NCBI GenBank assembly: GCA_031277435.1
Contig: JAITMI010000303.1
Coordinates: forward strand, 1 to 6,786
Direction: 5' to 3'
Source of the DNA: Pseudomonadales bacterium
GTDB lineage: Bacteria; Pseudomonadota; Gammaproteobacteria; Pseudomonadales; Pseudohongiellaceae
DNA: 6,786 nt
Shown in pieces: positions 1-6,620 of this stretch; the stretch's first letter is position 1; every line of letters begins with the position of its first letter. The translations under genes and the position numbers were made by a program. The notes under the pieces are model-generated. The model did no database searches. It saw only the letters and a list, made by a program, of their open reading frames with translations, and was not told the origin of the DNA.

Positions 1-63
1 TGGCACGCCAAAACCAAGCAACAGGGCTAAAGGCGCGATGGAGGAGCGAGAGGGTTCTTTCAT
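1..63 (-). CDS. Probable 5' end of a leftward gene, hydrophobic N-terminus (partial)
   Basis: Reading leftward from an ATG at 63-61, a frame stays open to the window edge. It gives 21 residues: a short polar, basic start (MKEPSRSS), then a hydrophobic run (IAPLALLLGFGVP) that could be a first membrane segment or a signal sequence. A sigma70-like promoter can be drawn upstream (117-144). Against it, no convincing Shine-Dalgarno precedes the ATG, and the third codon positions are less GC-rich than in the neighbouring genes. The hydrophobic run loosely recalls the first helix of MFS or AmpG-type permeases, but 21 residues are too few to name a family. A competing reading is that this is the tail of a rightward gene, since plus-strand frames end in stops at 28-30 and 87-89. 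Function unknown. Confidence 0.4.
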   Translation of the reverse strand, partial: MKEPSRSSIAPLALLLGFGVP

Positions 64-116
64 GAGTCAACAACCAACAGCTAACGACTAGTCCGAAGTA
101 CGTGAAATGGGCGGGC

Positions 117-144
117 ATGATATAGCTTCCCGTTTTCTTTGCAA
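117..144 (-). promoter_or_regulatory. Candidate sigma70 promoter for the leftward gene
   Basis: On the minus strand, a -35-like TTGCAA (144-139, 4 of 6 consensus bases) and a -10-like TATCAT (122-117, 5 of 6) are separated by 16 bases. Transcription would start near base 110, leaving about 47 untranslated bases before the ATG at 63. This is an inference from consensus matching only. Confidence 0.35.
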
Positions 145-204
145 GCTGAATGAAATCAAGGGCTTCACGCTGAATTTCACCAAACGGACGGCGCCTGCCG
201 CCAC

Positions 205-221
205 TGTTCCCAATGGGAACA
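205..221. repeat. Perfect 7-bp inverted repeat downstream of the yedA-like gene
   Basis: TGTTCCC (205-211) and GGGAACA (215-221) are perfect inverted copies around a 3-base centre. The element begins 12 bases beyond the stop codon of the yedA-like gene. In that gene's transcript a hairpin could form, but no U-run follows it on the minus strand (a G-rich stretch does), so it is not a canonical intrinsic terminator. On the plus strand it is followed by TTTCATT, a weak T-tract, but no clear rightward gene ends there. It could be a transcript-end stem or an operator. Confidence 0.4.
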
Positions 222-232
222 TTTCATTGCCC

Positions 233-1135
233 TTAGCGCCGCGCCCGCAACACCAGCACCACGCCCGCCAGAATGATGCCCGCGCCGCTGAGAATGCGTG
301 CATCGAGCGTTTCATCGGCGAACAGCCAGCCCAGAAACACCGCTATCGCCGGGTTGACGAAGGCATAGGTGGACACGCTTGCCGCCGAAGCGTTTTGCAG
401 CAGCCACATATAGGCCGAACTCGCGACTATCGAGCCGCAAATCACCAGGTAGAAAAAGCCCGCCAGCGAGGGCAGGCTGATTTGCGTTACCTGCAATTGC
501 GAAAATTCCCCCAGCGCGGCGGCAAGTACGCATAGCGACAAACCGCCGCCGAGCATCTGGCAGGCCACGGACATGAAAATCGAGCGCGGCTTGTCGATTT
601 TCTTGGCGTAAATCGAGCCGATGGCCCACAGCAGCGAAGCCAAGAGCACCATGCCCGCGCCGGGCAGGTACACGGCGGCGCCGCCAAGGCTTACCGGATC
701 CACCAAAATAACCGTGCCAAGACAGCCGCACGCGATACCGCACAGCGCCAGCGCGCCCGGACGTGGCCCGCCGGCCCATAGCCAATCGAGCGGAATCAGC
801 CAGAGCGGCAAGGTCGCTACCAAGAGCGCCGCCAAACCGGAACTGATGTACTGCTGCCCCCACACCACGAAACCATTGCCGCCGAGAAACAGGAACACCC
901 CGATCAAGGCCAGCCGCCACCACTGGGCCCAGGGCGGATGCGGCACGCCACGCAGCCTCAGCCAGCCGTACATCAGCGAGCCCGCCAGCATGAAGCGTAA
1001 ACCCGCCATCAAAAACGGCGGCAAGGTGTCGAGGGCATAGTGAATCGCCAGGTAGGTAGAACCCCAGATCACGTAGACCAGGAGAAAAGCCAGAAGCAAG
1101 CTGCCGCGCCGTGGCGCGGCCTGGGGCGATGACAT
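233..1135 (-). CDS. yedA: EamA/DMT-family drug/metabolite exporter, YedA-like
   Basis: Complete 300-residue integral inner-membrane protein of the drug/metabolite transporter (EamA) superfamily. It has the two-fold EamA repeat (about residues 12-145 and 158-297) and roughly ten hydrophobic helices. Signatures are FLLVYVIWGSTYLAI near residues 17-31, GLAALLVATLPLW at 100-112, and the second-repeat motif YAFVNPAIAVFLGWLFADE at 257-275. The length is close to that of E. coli YedA (about 306 residues), and the first motif is typical of that subfamily. The start is supported by GAGG seven bases upstream of the ATG and by a good promoter just beyond it. The protein presumably exports small metabolites or drugs by proton-coupled transport; the substrate cannot be read from the sequence. 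It is transcribed divergently from the RND operon and shares a 232-base control region with it. Family assignment is firm; the YedA orthology is likely but not proven. Confidence 0.9.
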   Translation of the reverse strand: MSSPQAAPRRGSLLLAFLLVYVIWGSTYLAIHYALDTLPPFLMAGLRFMLAGSLMYGWLRLRGVPHPPWAQWWRLALIGVFLFLGGNGFVVWGQQYISSGLAALLVATLPLWLIPLDWLWAGGPRPGALALCGIACGCLGTVILVDPVSLGGAAVYLPGAGMVLLASLLWAIGSIYAKKIDKPRSIFMSVACQMLGGGLSLCVLAAALGEFSQLQVTQISLPSLAGFFYLVICGSIVASSAYMWLLQNASAASVSTYAFVNPAIAVFLGWLFADETLDARILSGAGIILAGVVLVLRARR

Positions 1136-1162
1136 GAGCGAACCTCGCGTACTGAGGCGCGC

Positions 1163-1191
1163 AGTATATACAAGGTCAATAAAGTTGCCAT
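1163..1191 (-). promoter_or_regulatory. Candidate sigma70 promoter of the yedA-like gene
   Basis: On the minus strand, ATGGCA (1191-1186, 4 of 6 matches to the -35 consensus) and TATACT (1168-1163, 5 of 6 matches to the -10 consensus) are separated by exactly 17 bases. Initiation would fall near 1156, giving an untranslated leader of about 20 bases that still contains the GAGG ribosome-binding site. This is the best promoter match in the divergent region. Confidence 0.55.
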
Positions 1192-1203
1192 AAATATTCC
1201 GTG

Positions 1204-1226
1204 TACGCCAAGGCCCAAAAGGCGTA
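1204..1226. promoter_or_regulatory. Inverted repeat TACGCC-N11-GGCGTA, possible operator
   Basis: TACGCC (1204-1209) and GGCGTA (1221-1226) are perfect inverted half-sites with 11 bases between them. They lie in the divergent region, upstream of both candidate promoters. The geometry suits a dimeric regulator, and an outer T and A flanking a spaced dyad recalls LysR-type sites. No regulator gene is present in the window, so the binding protein is unknown and the element could be chance. Confidence 0.35.
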
Positions 1227-1242
1227 AATCCGGGTCCGTCAA

Positions 1243-1257
1243 GCGCGCCTTGCGCGC
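1243..1257. promoter_or_regulatory. GCGCGC-CTT-GCGCGC dyad in front of the RND operon
   Basis: Two self-complementary GCGCGC hexamers (1243-1248 and 1252-1257) flank a CTT centre, making both a direct and an inverted repeat. They occupy the place where a -35 box would sit for the -10-like hexamer at 1268-1273. That is where a repressor or activator could act on the efflux operon. In GC-rich DNA such runs arise easily, so support is modest. Confidence 0.25.
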
Positions 1258-1267
1258 CGATACCGTA

Positions 1268-1273
1268 TACAAT
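1268..1273 (+). promoter_or_regulatory. Candidate -10 element for the adaptor-pump operon
   Basis: TACAAT matches the -10 consensus at 5 of 6 positions, but no good -35 lies 16-18 bases upstream, where the sequence is only GC-rich. Transcription would begin near 1280, leaving about 88 untranslated bases. A -10 without a -35 is compatible with activator-dependent expression, which is an inference. The real promoter may lie elsewhere in the gap. Confidence 0.25.
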
Positions 1274-1367
1274 GCGCAGCTTTCGCCGCCCGGTTGCCCC
1301 GTCCGTGTTTTCGCGCTGAATTTCGCGGTCCGGCGAATCCCCTATCGTCGTTTACGAGCAAGGAAAC

Positions 1368-2534
1368 ATGCGCACTCTCAACCAATCGCCCAACCAACCG
1401 CTCAGCACATTACCGCTCATCGCTTTACTCGGCTTCAGCCTTGCCCTCGCCGGTTGCGCCGAAGATCAAAGCGCCGCCCCCGGCCAGGGTGGCGCGATGG
1501 GGCCGCCAGAGGTGGAAGTCATCACGCTGGCGTCGCGTTCGATTGAATTCGCGCCGCAATATCCGGCCCGCGTCAGCGGCTCGCGCGAAGTACAAGTGCG
1601 CGCGCGCGTCGATGGCATTTTGCTGCGCCGCAACTATCAGGAAGGCAGCAGCGTAAGCGAAGGCGACGTATTGTTCGAAATCGACCCGGAACCTTACCGC
1701 CTCGCGCTCGCCAGCGCCAACGCGCAACTGCAACAAGCGCAGGCCAGCCAGCGCACCGCCGAGCGTGATTGGGAGCGCGGCGAAATGCTGTTCCCCAAGG
1801 GCGCCATCAGCGAAAGTGATTACGATACTTTACGTTCCAGTAAAGATCTGGCCGACGCCGCCGTCGCGCAAGCGAGCGCCGCGCGCGATGCCGCACGGCT
1901 CAACTTGAGCTACGCCACGGTCAGCGCGCCAATCAGCGGCGTTACCAGCATTGAGGCGGTGTCCGAAGGCTCGCTGGTCGGCCCCTCGCAAGGCATGACG
2001 CTATTGACCAGCATCGTGCGCACCGATCCTTTGTACGCGGTGTTTTCGATTCCTGAAAGTGAATACGTCACCCTGCGCGGCCTGCGCCCGCAAAGCCTCG
2101 AAAGCGCGCCCTTGAACGCGCAACTTTTGTATGGCGACGGCAGCGTGGCCTTGACCGGCGGCAGCATCGACTTCGCCGCCAGCACCGTCGATGGCGCCAC
2201 CGGCACGGTATTGGCGCGCGCGGTATTCGCCAACCCCAACAATCAGGTATTGCCCGGCCAGTTCGTGCGCGTGGGCATTACCGATCTGATGCTCGATAAC
2301 GTCATTACGATTCCGCAAGCGGCGGTGATGCAAAGCCCGCAAGGCCCCTTCGTGCTCAGCGTGAATCAGCAAAATCAGGTGCAATACACGCCAGTCACCC
2401 TCGGCATGGCGGTAGGTAGCGAGTGGGTGACGAGTGCGGGGCTGCAAAGCGGTATGCGCGTCATCAGCAATGGCCTGCTCAGGGCCGCGCCTGGAACGGC
2501 GGTTACGCCAGTCCAAGCCCCAGCCCAGCCGTGA
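1368..2534 (+). CDS. RND efflux periplasmic adaptor lipoprotein (MFP, AcrA/MexA type)
   Basis: Complete 388-residue membrane fusion protein that links an RND pump to an outer-membrane channel; AcrA and MexA are of similar length (about 380-400). A lipoprotein signal ends in the lipobox LAGC with Cys30 as the lipidation site. Next come the first half of the lipoyl/barrel-sandwich domain (about 64-110, with [12 protein letters not shown]), an alpha-helical hairpin (about 111-180), the second lipoyl half ([10 protein letters not shown], 182-191), a beta-barrel (about 216-305, ending in [10 protein letters not shown]) and a membrane-proximal domain to the C-terminus. The hairpin tip carries Arg137-x3-Leu141-x6-Ser148, the docking motif described for TolC-dependent adaptors. 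AAGGA lies 3 bases before the ATG, a rather short spacing, but no better in-frame start suits the signal peptide. Residue +2 after the lipidated Cys is Ala rather than Asp. The gene precedes the pump by 10 bases. Confidence 0.95.
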   Translation: MRTLNQSPNQPLSTLPLIALLGFSLALAGCAEDQSAAPGQGGAMGPPEVEVITLASRSIEFAPQYPARVSGSREVQVRARVDGILLRRNYQEGSSVSEGDVLFEIDPEPYRLALASANAQLQQAQASQRTAERDWERGEMLFPKGAISESDYDTLRSSKDLADAAVAQASAARDAARLNLSYATVSAPISGVTSIEAVSEGSLVGPSQGMTLLTSIVRTDPLYAVFSIPESEYVTLRGLRPQSLESAPLNAQLLYGDGSVALTGGSIDFAASTVDGATGTVLARAVFANPNNQVLPGQFVRVGITDLMLDNVITIPQAAVMQSPQGPFVLSVNQQNQVQYTPVTLGMAVGSEWVTSAGLQSGMRVISNGLLRAAPGTAVTPVQAPAQP

Positions 2535-2537
2535 GGA
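2533..2537 (+). promoter_or_regulatory. Shine-Dalgarno that sets the RND pump start and overlaps the adaptor stop
   Basis: GAGGA lies 7 bases before the ATG at 2545 and shares bases with the TGA stop of the adaptor gene (2532-2534). This favours the start at 2545 over an ATG 111 bases upstream inside the adaptor gene. It also suggests translational coupling, which would keep adaptor and pump in step. Confidence 0.7.
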
Positions 2538-2544
2538 ATGCGCG

Positions 2545-5500
2545 ATGATTTCCAGTTTCTTCATCCGGCGGCCCATTTTCGCCACCGTACTGTCGGTCAT
2601 TATCGTGCTGGCGGGTTTGCTCGCGCTGCGTAATTTACCGATCGAGCAATATCCCAATATCGTGCCGCCGGAAATTTCCATCACCGCGATCTACCCCGGC
2701 GCCAGCCCCGAAGTGCTGGCGGAAACCGTGGCGGCGCCTTTGGAACAAGCGGTCAACGGCGTCGAAAACATGATCTACATGCGTTCGAGCAGCAGTTCCA
2801 CCGGCATGGTGACCATCAACGTCAGTTTCGATATTGGCACCGACCCTGACCAGGCCGCGGTCAACGTCAACAACATGGTGGCCACCGCCGAAGCGCGGCT
2901 GCCCGAAGACGTGCGCCGTCTGGGCGTCACCGTGCTCAAGCAATCGAGCTCGATTCTGCAAGTCTTGTCTCTGTCTTCCGACACGCCGGAATATGACGAC
3001 GTTTATCTGAGCAATTACGCGCTCATCAATATCATCGACGAAATCAAGCGTATTCCGGGCGTGGGCCAAGCCTCGCTGTTCGGGCAAAAAGATTACTCGA
3101 TGCGCATCTGGCTGAGCCCGGACAAACTGGCGCAATACAACCTCACCACCACCGACGTGGCCGCCGCCATCAGCCAGCAAAACTCGCAATTCGCCGCCGG
3201 TAAATTCGGCGCCGAACCGAGCGTTTCCGATCAGGTCTACACCTACACAGTCTCCACCCAAGGCCGCTTGGCCGACCCCGCTGAATTCGAGAACATCATT
3301 TTGCGCTCCAGCGAAGGCGGCGCCATGTTGCGCTTGAAGGACGTGGCGCGGGTGGAATTGGGCGCGCAAGATTACAGCTTCACCGCCAGCCAGAACGATC
3401 AGCCCTCAACGCCAATCGGGATTTTCTTGCAGCCGGGCGCCAACGCGCTAGCGGTGGCCGAAGCGATCCAGACGCGCATGGATGAACTGTCGCGGGAATT
3501 TCCCGCGGGCGTGAAATACGCCGTGCCTTTCGACACCACCAAGTTCGTGCGCGTGTCAATCACCGAAGTGGTCAAGACTTTCTTCGAGGCCATGACGCTG
3601 GTGGTGCTGGTGGTATACGTGTTCCTGCAAAACTGGCGCGCCACCTTGATTCCGCTGATGGCCGTGCCAGTCGCCATCATCGGCACTTTCGGCGGCATGA
3701 TGATGTTCGGTTTTTCCATCAACCTGCTCACCTTGTTCGGCATGGTGCTGGCGATCGGCATCGTGGTGGACGACGCCATCATCGTTATCGAAAACGTCGA
3801 ACGCATCATGACGCAGGAAAAGAAAAGTCCGATCGACGCCACCATCCAGGCCATGCACGAAGTCACCGGGCCGATCATCGCCATCGTGCTGGTATTGTCC
3901 TCGGTGTTCCTGCCGGTGGCCTTCCTCGGCGGCCTTACCGGGGTTATGTACCGCCAGTTCGCGGTGACTATTTCGGTGTCCGTGGCGATTTCCGGCTTCG
4001 TCGCGCTGACCTTGACGCCAGCCTTGTGCGCCGTCTTGCTGGAACCCACGCACCATACGCCGATCGCGCCCTTACGCTGGTTCAATGCTTTATTTGAACG
4101 AGTGTCCAAGGGTTACTTGAGCGGCGTGAACTTTCTGCTCAAGCGCGCCCTGCTCGGCTTCGGTATGGCAGCCGCTATTTTGGCGCTGACTTATGGCGTT
4201 TTCACCCGCGTGCCCAGCTCCTTGGTGCCCGCCGAAGACCAAGGCTTTTTGATCGCCGCTTACATCCTGCCGCCCGCCACCGCGCTGTCGCGCACCGACG
4301 CGGTAGCGCGCGAAATGGGCCGCAGGCTCGAAGCGCATGAAGCGGTGGATTCGGCGCTGACCTTCGCCGGCTTCGACATTCTCACCCAAGCCAACATGTC
4401 CAATGGCGGCGTGTCCTTCATCAGCCTCAAGGATTGGGACGAACGGACAAGTCCAGAACTCAATGCCATCAACCTGGTCGGCGGCATCATGGGCATGGGC
4501 GCCGACATCAAGGAAGGCTTGGTGCTGGCCTTCAACCCGGCGCCGATCTCGGGCATGAGTTTGACCGGCGGCGTGGAAGGTTATATCCAGAACCGCGCCG
4601 GCGACAGCGTGGAAACCATGGTCGAAAAGGTCAACGCCTTCGTCGCCGCCGCGCAAGGACGGCCCGAACTCGCCAGCGTGCAAAGCACCTTCTCCGCCAA
4701 CACGCCGCAGTACCGCCTCGACGTGGACCGCGAAAAAGCCGCCGCGCTCGGCGTGCCGCTCACCAGCATCTTCACCACCATGCAGGCCACTTTCGGTACC
4801 TTCTACGTCAACGACTTCACCATGCTGGGGCGCAACTTTCGCGTCAACATGCAGGCGGAAGCGCAATTCCGCGGCGGCCCCGAAGGGCTCGACAAAGTGT
4901 TCGTGCGCGCGCAAAGCGGCGCCTTGGTACCGCTCAGCTCGCTGGTGAAGGTAGAACGAACGGTCGGTCCAGATTTGATGCAGCGCTTCAATGGCTTCCC
5001 CGCCGCCAACATCCTGGCCGAACCGCGCGCCGGCTACAGCTCGGGCCAGGCGCTAAGCGCCTTGCAAGAAACCGCCACCGACGTATTGGGGGCGGGCTAT
5101 TCCTTGGGCTGGGTTGGTTCAGCCTATCAGGAAATGAGCGTAGCCGACGTTGGCTCGCAACCCTTCATGCTCGGCGTACTGATGATTTTCTTGATCCTCT
5201 CCGCCTTGTACGAGCGCTGGTCGATTCCACTGGCGGTGATCACCGCCGTGCCCTTCGCCGTATTTGGCGCCATCACCCTCACCTGGCTGCGCGGGCTGAG
5301 CAACGATATTTACTTCCAGATCGGCTTGGTAACACTTATTGGCCTATCGGCCAAAAACGCCATCCTGATCGTGGAATTCGCCATGATCCGTATGCGCGAA
5401 GGGCGCGATGTATTGCAAGCGGCGCGCGAAGCGGCTGCCTTGCGTTTCCGCCCCATCGTGATGACCTCGCTGTCGTTTACGATGGGCTCGCTACCGCTCG

Positions 5501-5661
5501 CCTTCAGCAGCGGCGCCGGCTCCGCCAGCCGTATCGCGCTCGGCACCGGCGTAATCGGCGGCATTCTGGCGGCGACCTTCATCGCCACCTTTTTCATTCC
5601 GCTGTTCTTTACTCTGATCGCCGGCATCAGCGAAAAATTCAACAAAAAGGCTCCCGCCTGA
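2545..5661 (+). CDS. RND multidrug efflux transporter, HAE1 family (AcrB/MexB/MexF type)
   Basis: Complete 1038-residue inner-membrane pump, the proton-driven core of a tripartite efflux complex; family members are about 1030-1050 residues. The start [16 protein letters not shown] is the standard HAE1 beginning, with TM1 at about residues 8-29. A first large periplasmic loop runs to TM2 (about 343-362), and TM2-TM6 extend to about 515. TM7 lies near 537-554, a second periplasmic loop follows, and TM8-TM12 run from about 873 to 1030. Proton-relay residues are present: Asp409-Asp410 in TM4 ([16 protein letters not shown]), Lys937 in TM10 ([14 protein letters not shown]), and Arg967/Arg969 at the TM11 entrance ([12 protein letters not shown]). 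The porter domain keeps the PAEDQGF motif (Glu564-Asp565). The switch-loop region is [16 protein letters not shown] (about 607-622), unlike the AcrB sequence. Phrases such as [10 protein letters not shown] and QLG-type loop residues recall the MexF/OqxB branch, but the substrate range cannot be inferred. No outer-membrane channel gene follows. Confidence 0.96.
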   Translation: MISSFFIRRPIFATVLSVIIVLAGLLALRNLPIEQYPNIVPPEISITAIYPGASPEVLAETVAAPLEQAVNGVENMIYMRSSSSSTGMVTINVSFDIGTDPDQAAVNVNNMVATAEARLPEDVRRLGVTVLKQSSSILQVLSLSSDTPEYDDVYLSNYALINIIDEIKRIPGVGQASLFGQKDYSMRIWLSPDKLAQYNLTTTDVAAAISQQNSQFAAGKFGAEPSVSDQVYTYTVSTQGRLADPAEFENIILRSSEGGAMLRLKDVARVELGAQDYSFTASQNDQPSTPIGIFLQPGANALAVAEAIQTRMDELSREFPAGVKYAVPFDTTKFVRVSITEVVKTFFEAMTLVVLVVYVFLQNWRATLIPLMAVPVAIIGTFGGMMMFGFSINLLTLFGMVLAIGIVVDDAIIVIENVERIMTQEKKSPIDATIQAMHEVTGPIIAIVLVLSSVFLPVAFLGGLTGVMYRQFAVTISVSVAISGFVALTLTPALCAVLLEPTHHTPIAPLRWFNALFERVSKGYLSGVNFLLKRALLGFGMAAAILALTYGVFTRVPSSLVPAEDQGFLIAAYILPPATALSRTDAVAREMGRRLEAHEAVDSALTFAGFDILTQANMSNGGVSFISLKDWDERTSPELNAINLVGGIMGMGADIKEGLVLAFNPAPISGMSLTGGVEGYIQNRAGDSVETMVEKVNAFVAAAQGRPELASVQSTFSANTPQYRLDVDREKAAALGVPLTSIFTTMQATFGTFYVNDFTMLGRNFRVNMQAEAQFRGGPEGLDKVFVRAQSGALVPLSSLVKVERTVGPDLMQRFNGFPAANILAEPRAGYSSGQALSALQETATDVLGAGYSLGWVGSAYQEMSVADVGSQPFMLGVLMIFLILSALYERWSIPLAVITAVPFAVFGAITLTWLRGLSNDIYFQIGLVTLIGLSAKNAILIVEFAMIRMREGRDVLQAAREAAALRFRPIVMTSLSFTMGSLPLAFSSGAGSASRIALGTGVIGGILAATFIATFFIPLFFTLIAGISEKFNKKAPA

Positions 5662-5664
5662 TTT

Positions 5665-5730
5665 ATGCCCTGGACGCCACCCACTTTGCACGGCGAACGG
5701 CTGACGCTACGCGCGGACTGGCAAGCATGA
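5665..5730 (+). pseudogene. 21-codon frame resembling a GNAT acetyltransferase N-terminus; remnant or leader peptide
   Basis: An ATG three bases after the RND stop opens a 21-codon frame beginning MPWTPPTLHGERLTLRA and ending DWQA-stop. The P-x-L-x-GERLTLR pattern is typical of the first strand of RimJ/RimL-like GNAT acetyltransferases, where the protein normally continues for another 150 or so residues. Here it stops, and its TGA (5728-5730) overlaps the rarD start as ATGA. Two readings are possible: a decayed or deleted acetyltransferase gene reduced to its first codons, or a short translated leader that couples rarD to the RND operon. No good Shine-Dalgarno stands at the usual distance (AAGG is about 14 bases away). 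The frame equals that of the RND gene, so readthrough of the RND TGA would enter it. The resemblance rests on about ten residues. Confidence 0.4.
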
Positions 5731-6620
5731 ACGCCGCGCTGGATCGCAAAGGTCTCGCGGCGGCCACCTTCGCCTTCATCGCGTGGGGTTTGGTGCCGCT
5801 GTATTGGCACTTGCTGAAAATCGTGCCTTCCTCGCAGATCATCGCACACCGCATCGTGTGGAGCGCGCTGCTACTGCTCTTGTGGCTGGTGCCCCGTAGC
5901 GGCCTGCGCTGGTGGCGCGAAATCCGCGCGCATAAACACGCCGCGCCGGCCTTGGCCCTGAGCAGCCTCTTGATCGCCTTCAATTGGGGCCTGTACATCT
6001 GGGCGGTCAACGCCGGGCATGTGGTGCAAACCAGCCTGGGGTATTTCATCAATCCTTTGCTCAACGTGCTCTTGGGCGTAGTGATCCTGCGCGAACGCCT
6101 CAACATTCTGCAATGGCTCGCCATCGCCTGCGCCGCGCTGGGCGTAGCCTGGCTCACTTGGCAAAGCGGCGCGCCACCCTGGATCGCTCTCGGCCTCGCC
6201 TTCTCCTTCGCCTTGTACGGCCTGGTACGCAAACTGGTCGCCGTCGATGCCATCGGCGGACTGGCGCTGGAAAGCCTCTATTTGTTCCTCCCCGCGCTGG
6301 CCTTTCTGCTATGGGCCGAAGCCGGCCACGGCGGCGAATTCACCGGCGGCTGGGGCTGGAACATCAGCGCCCTCTTGATCGGCGGCGGCGCCATCACCGC
6401 CCTCCCCTTGCTCGGCTTCACCTACGGCGTACGCCGCGTTCCATTATCCGTCGTCGGCCTCTTGCAATACCTCTCCCCCAGCCTGAGCCTCTTGATCGGC
6501 GTAGTAATTTTGCACGAACCATTCAATAATGACCTCGCCCTCGGCTTCGCCGCCATCTGGCTGGGATTGTTATTGTTCGCCGGCGATGGCTGGCGGCGCG
6601 CGCGGCGGGTGGCGGTGTAA
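5727..6620 (+). CDS. rarD: RarD family EamA permease (chloramphenicol-sensitive protein RarD)
   Basis: Complete 297-residue inner-membrane protein of the RarD branch of the EamA/DMT superfamily; E. coli RarD has 296 residues. About ten hydrophobic helices are visible. Conserved RarD motifs appear in order: AWGLVPLYW (19-27), HRIVW (41-45), NWGLYIWAVN (86-95), SLGYFINPL (103-111), LRERLNILQWLA (121-132), GLAFSFALYGLVRK (156-169) and LLQYLSPSL (245-253). It is annotated as a permease; its substrate is not established, and the name comes from a chloramphenicol-sensitivity phenotype. The ATG at 5727 fits the family N-terminus, and no earlier in-frame start exists after the RND stop. Its Shine-Dalgarno is poor, so it may depend on coupling through the ATGA overlap with the short frame before it. 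With no terminator in the 65-base gap, co-transcription with the RND pair is likely. Confidence 0.92.
   Translation: MNAALDRKGLAAATFAFIAWGLVPLYWHLLKIVPSSQIIAHRIVWSALLLLLWLVPRSGLRWWREIRAHKHAAPALALSSLLIAFNWGLYIWAVNAGHVVQTSLGYFINPLLNVLLGVVILRERLNILQWLAIACAALGVAWLTWQSGAPPWIALGLAFSFALYGLVRKLVAVDAIGGLALESLYLFLPALAFLLWAEAGHGGEFTGGWGWNISALLIGGGAITALPLLGFTYGVRRVPLSVVGLLQYLSPSLSLLIGVVILHEPFNNDLALGFAAIWLGLLLFAGDGWRRARRVAV

Noticed and set aside
1..89. Plus-strand open frames ending at 30 and 89 as the tail of a rightward gene
   Set aside because: The tails are short and polar with no recognisable motif, while the minus-strand frame has a plausible start and hydrophobic segment. It cannot be excluded without the sequence to the left.
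1170..1180. TTGACC on the minus strand as the -35 of the yedA-like promoter
   Set aside because: It lies only 5 bases from the TATACT -10 hexamer, far too close for a sigma70 promoter. The ATGGCA at 17 bases fits better.
1250..1656. Plus-strand frames starting at 1250 and 1294
   Set aside because: They overlap the promoter region and the adaptor gene in the wrong frames, and have Arg-rich compositions with no family resemblance.
2434..2544. N-terminal extension of the RND pump to an upstream ATG
   Set aside because: The extra 37 residues overlap the adaptor gene in another frame and do not fit the family. The start at 2545 has GAGGA at the right distance and gives the standard HAE1 beginning.
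4090..4914. Long minus-strand frame opposite the RND gene
   Set aside because: The product is a His-, Gly- and Ala-rich shadow with no recognisable family, lying wholly antisense to conserved coding sequence. The other long minus-strand frames at 2001-2684, 2635-3369 and 3399-4109 are rejected for the same reason.
5662..5726. Terminator or separate promoter between the RND gene and rarD
   Set aside because: No GC-rich stem followed by a T-run and no paired -35/-10 hexamers with proper spacing are present.
4434..6620. A 728-codon plus-strand frame that joins antisense-like arginine-rich sequence to RarD
   Set aside because: The first about 430 codons are the +1-shifted shadow of the RND gene, rich in Arg, His and Pro. 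Only the portion from the ATG at 5727 matches a protein family.
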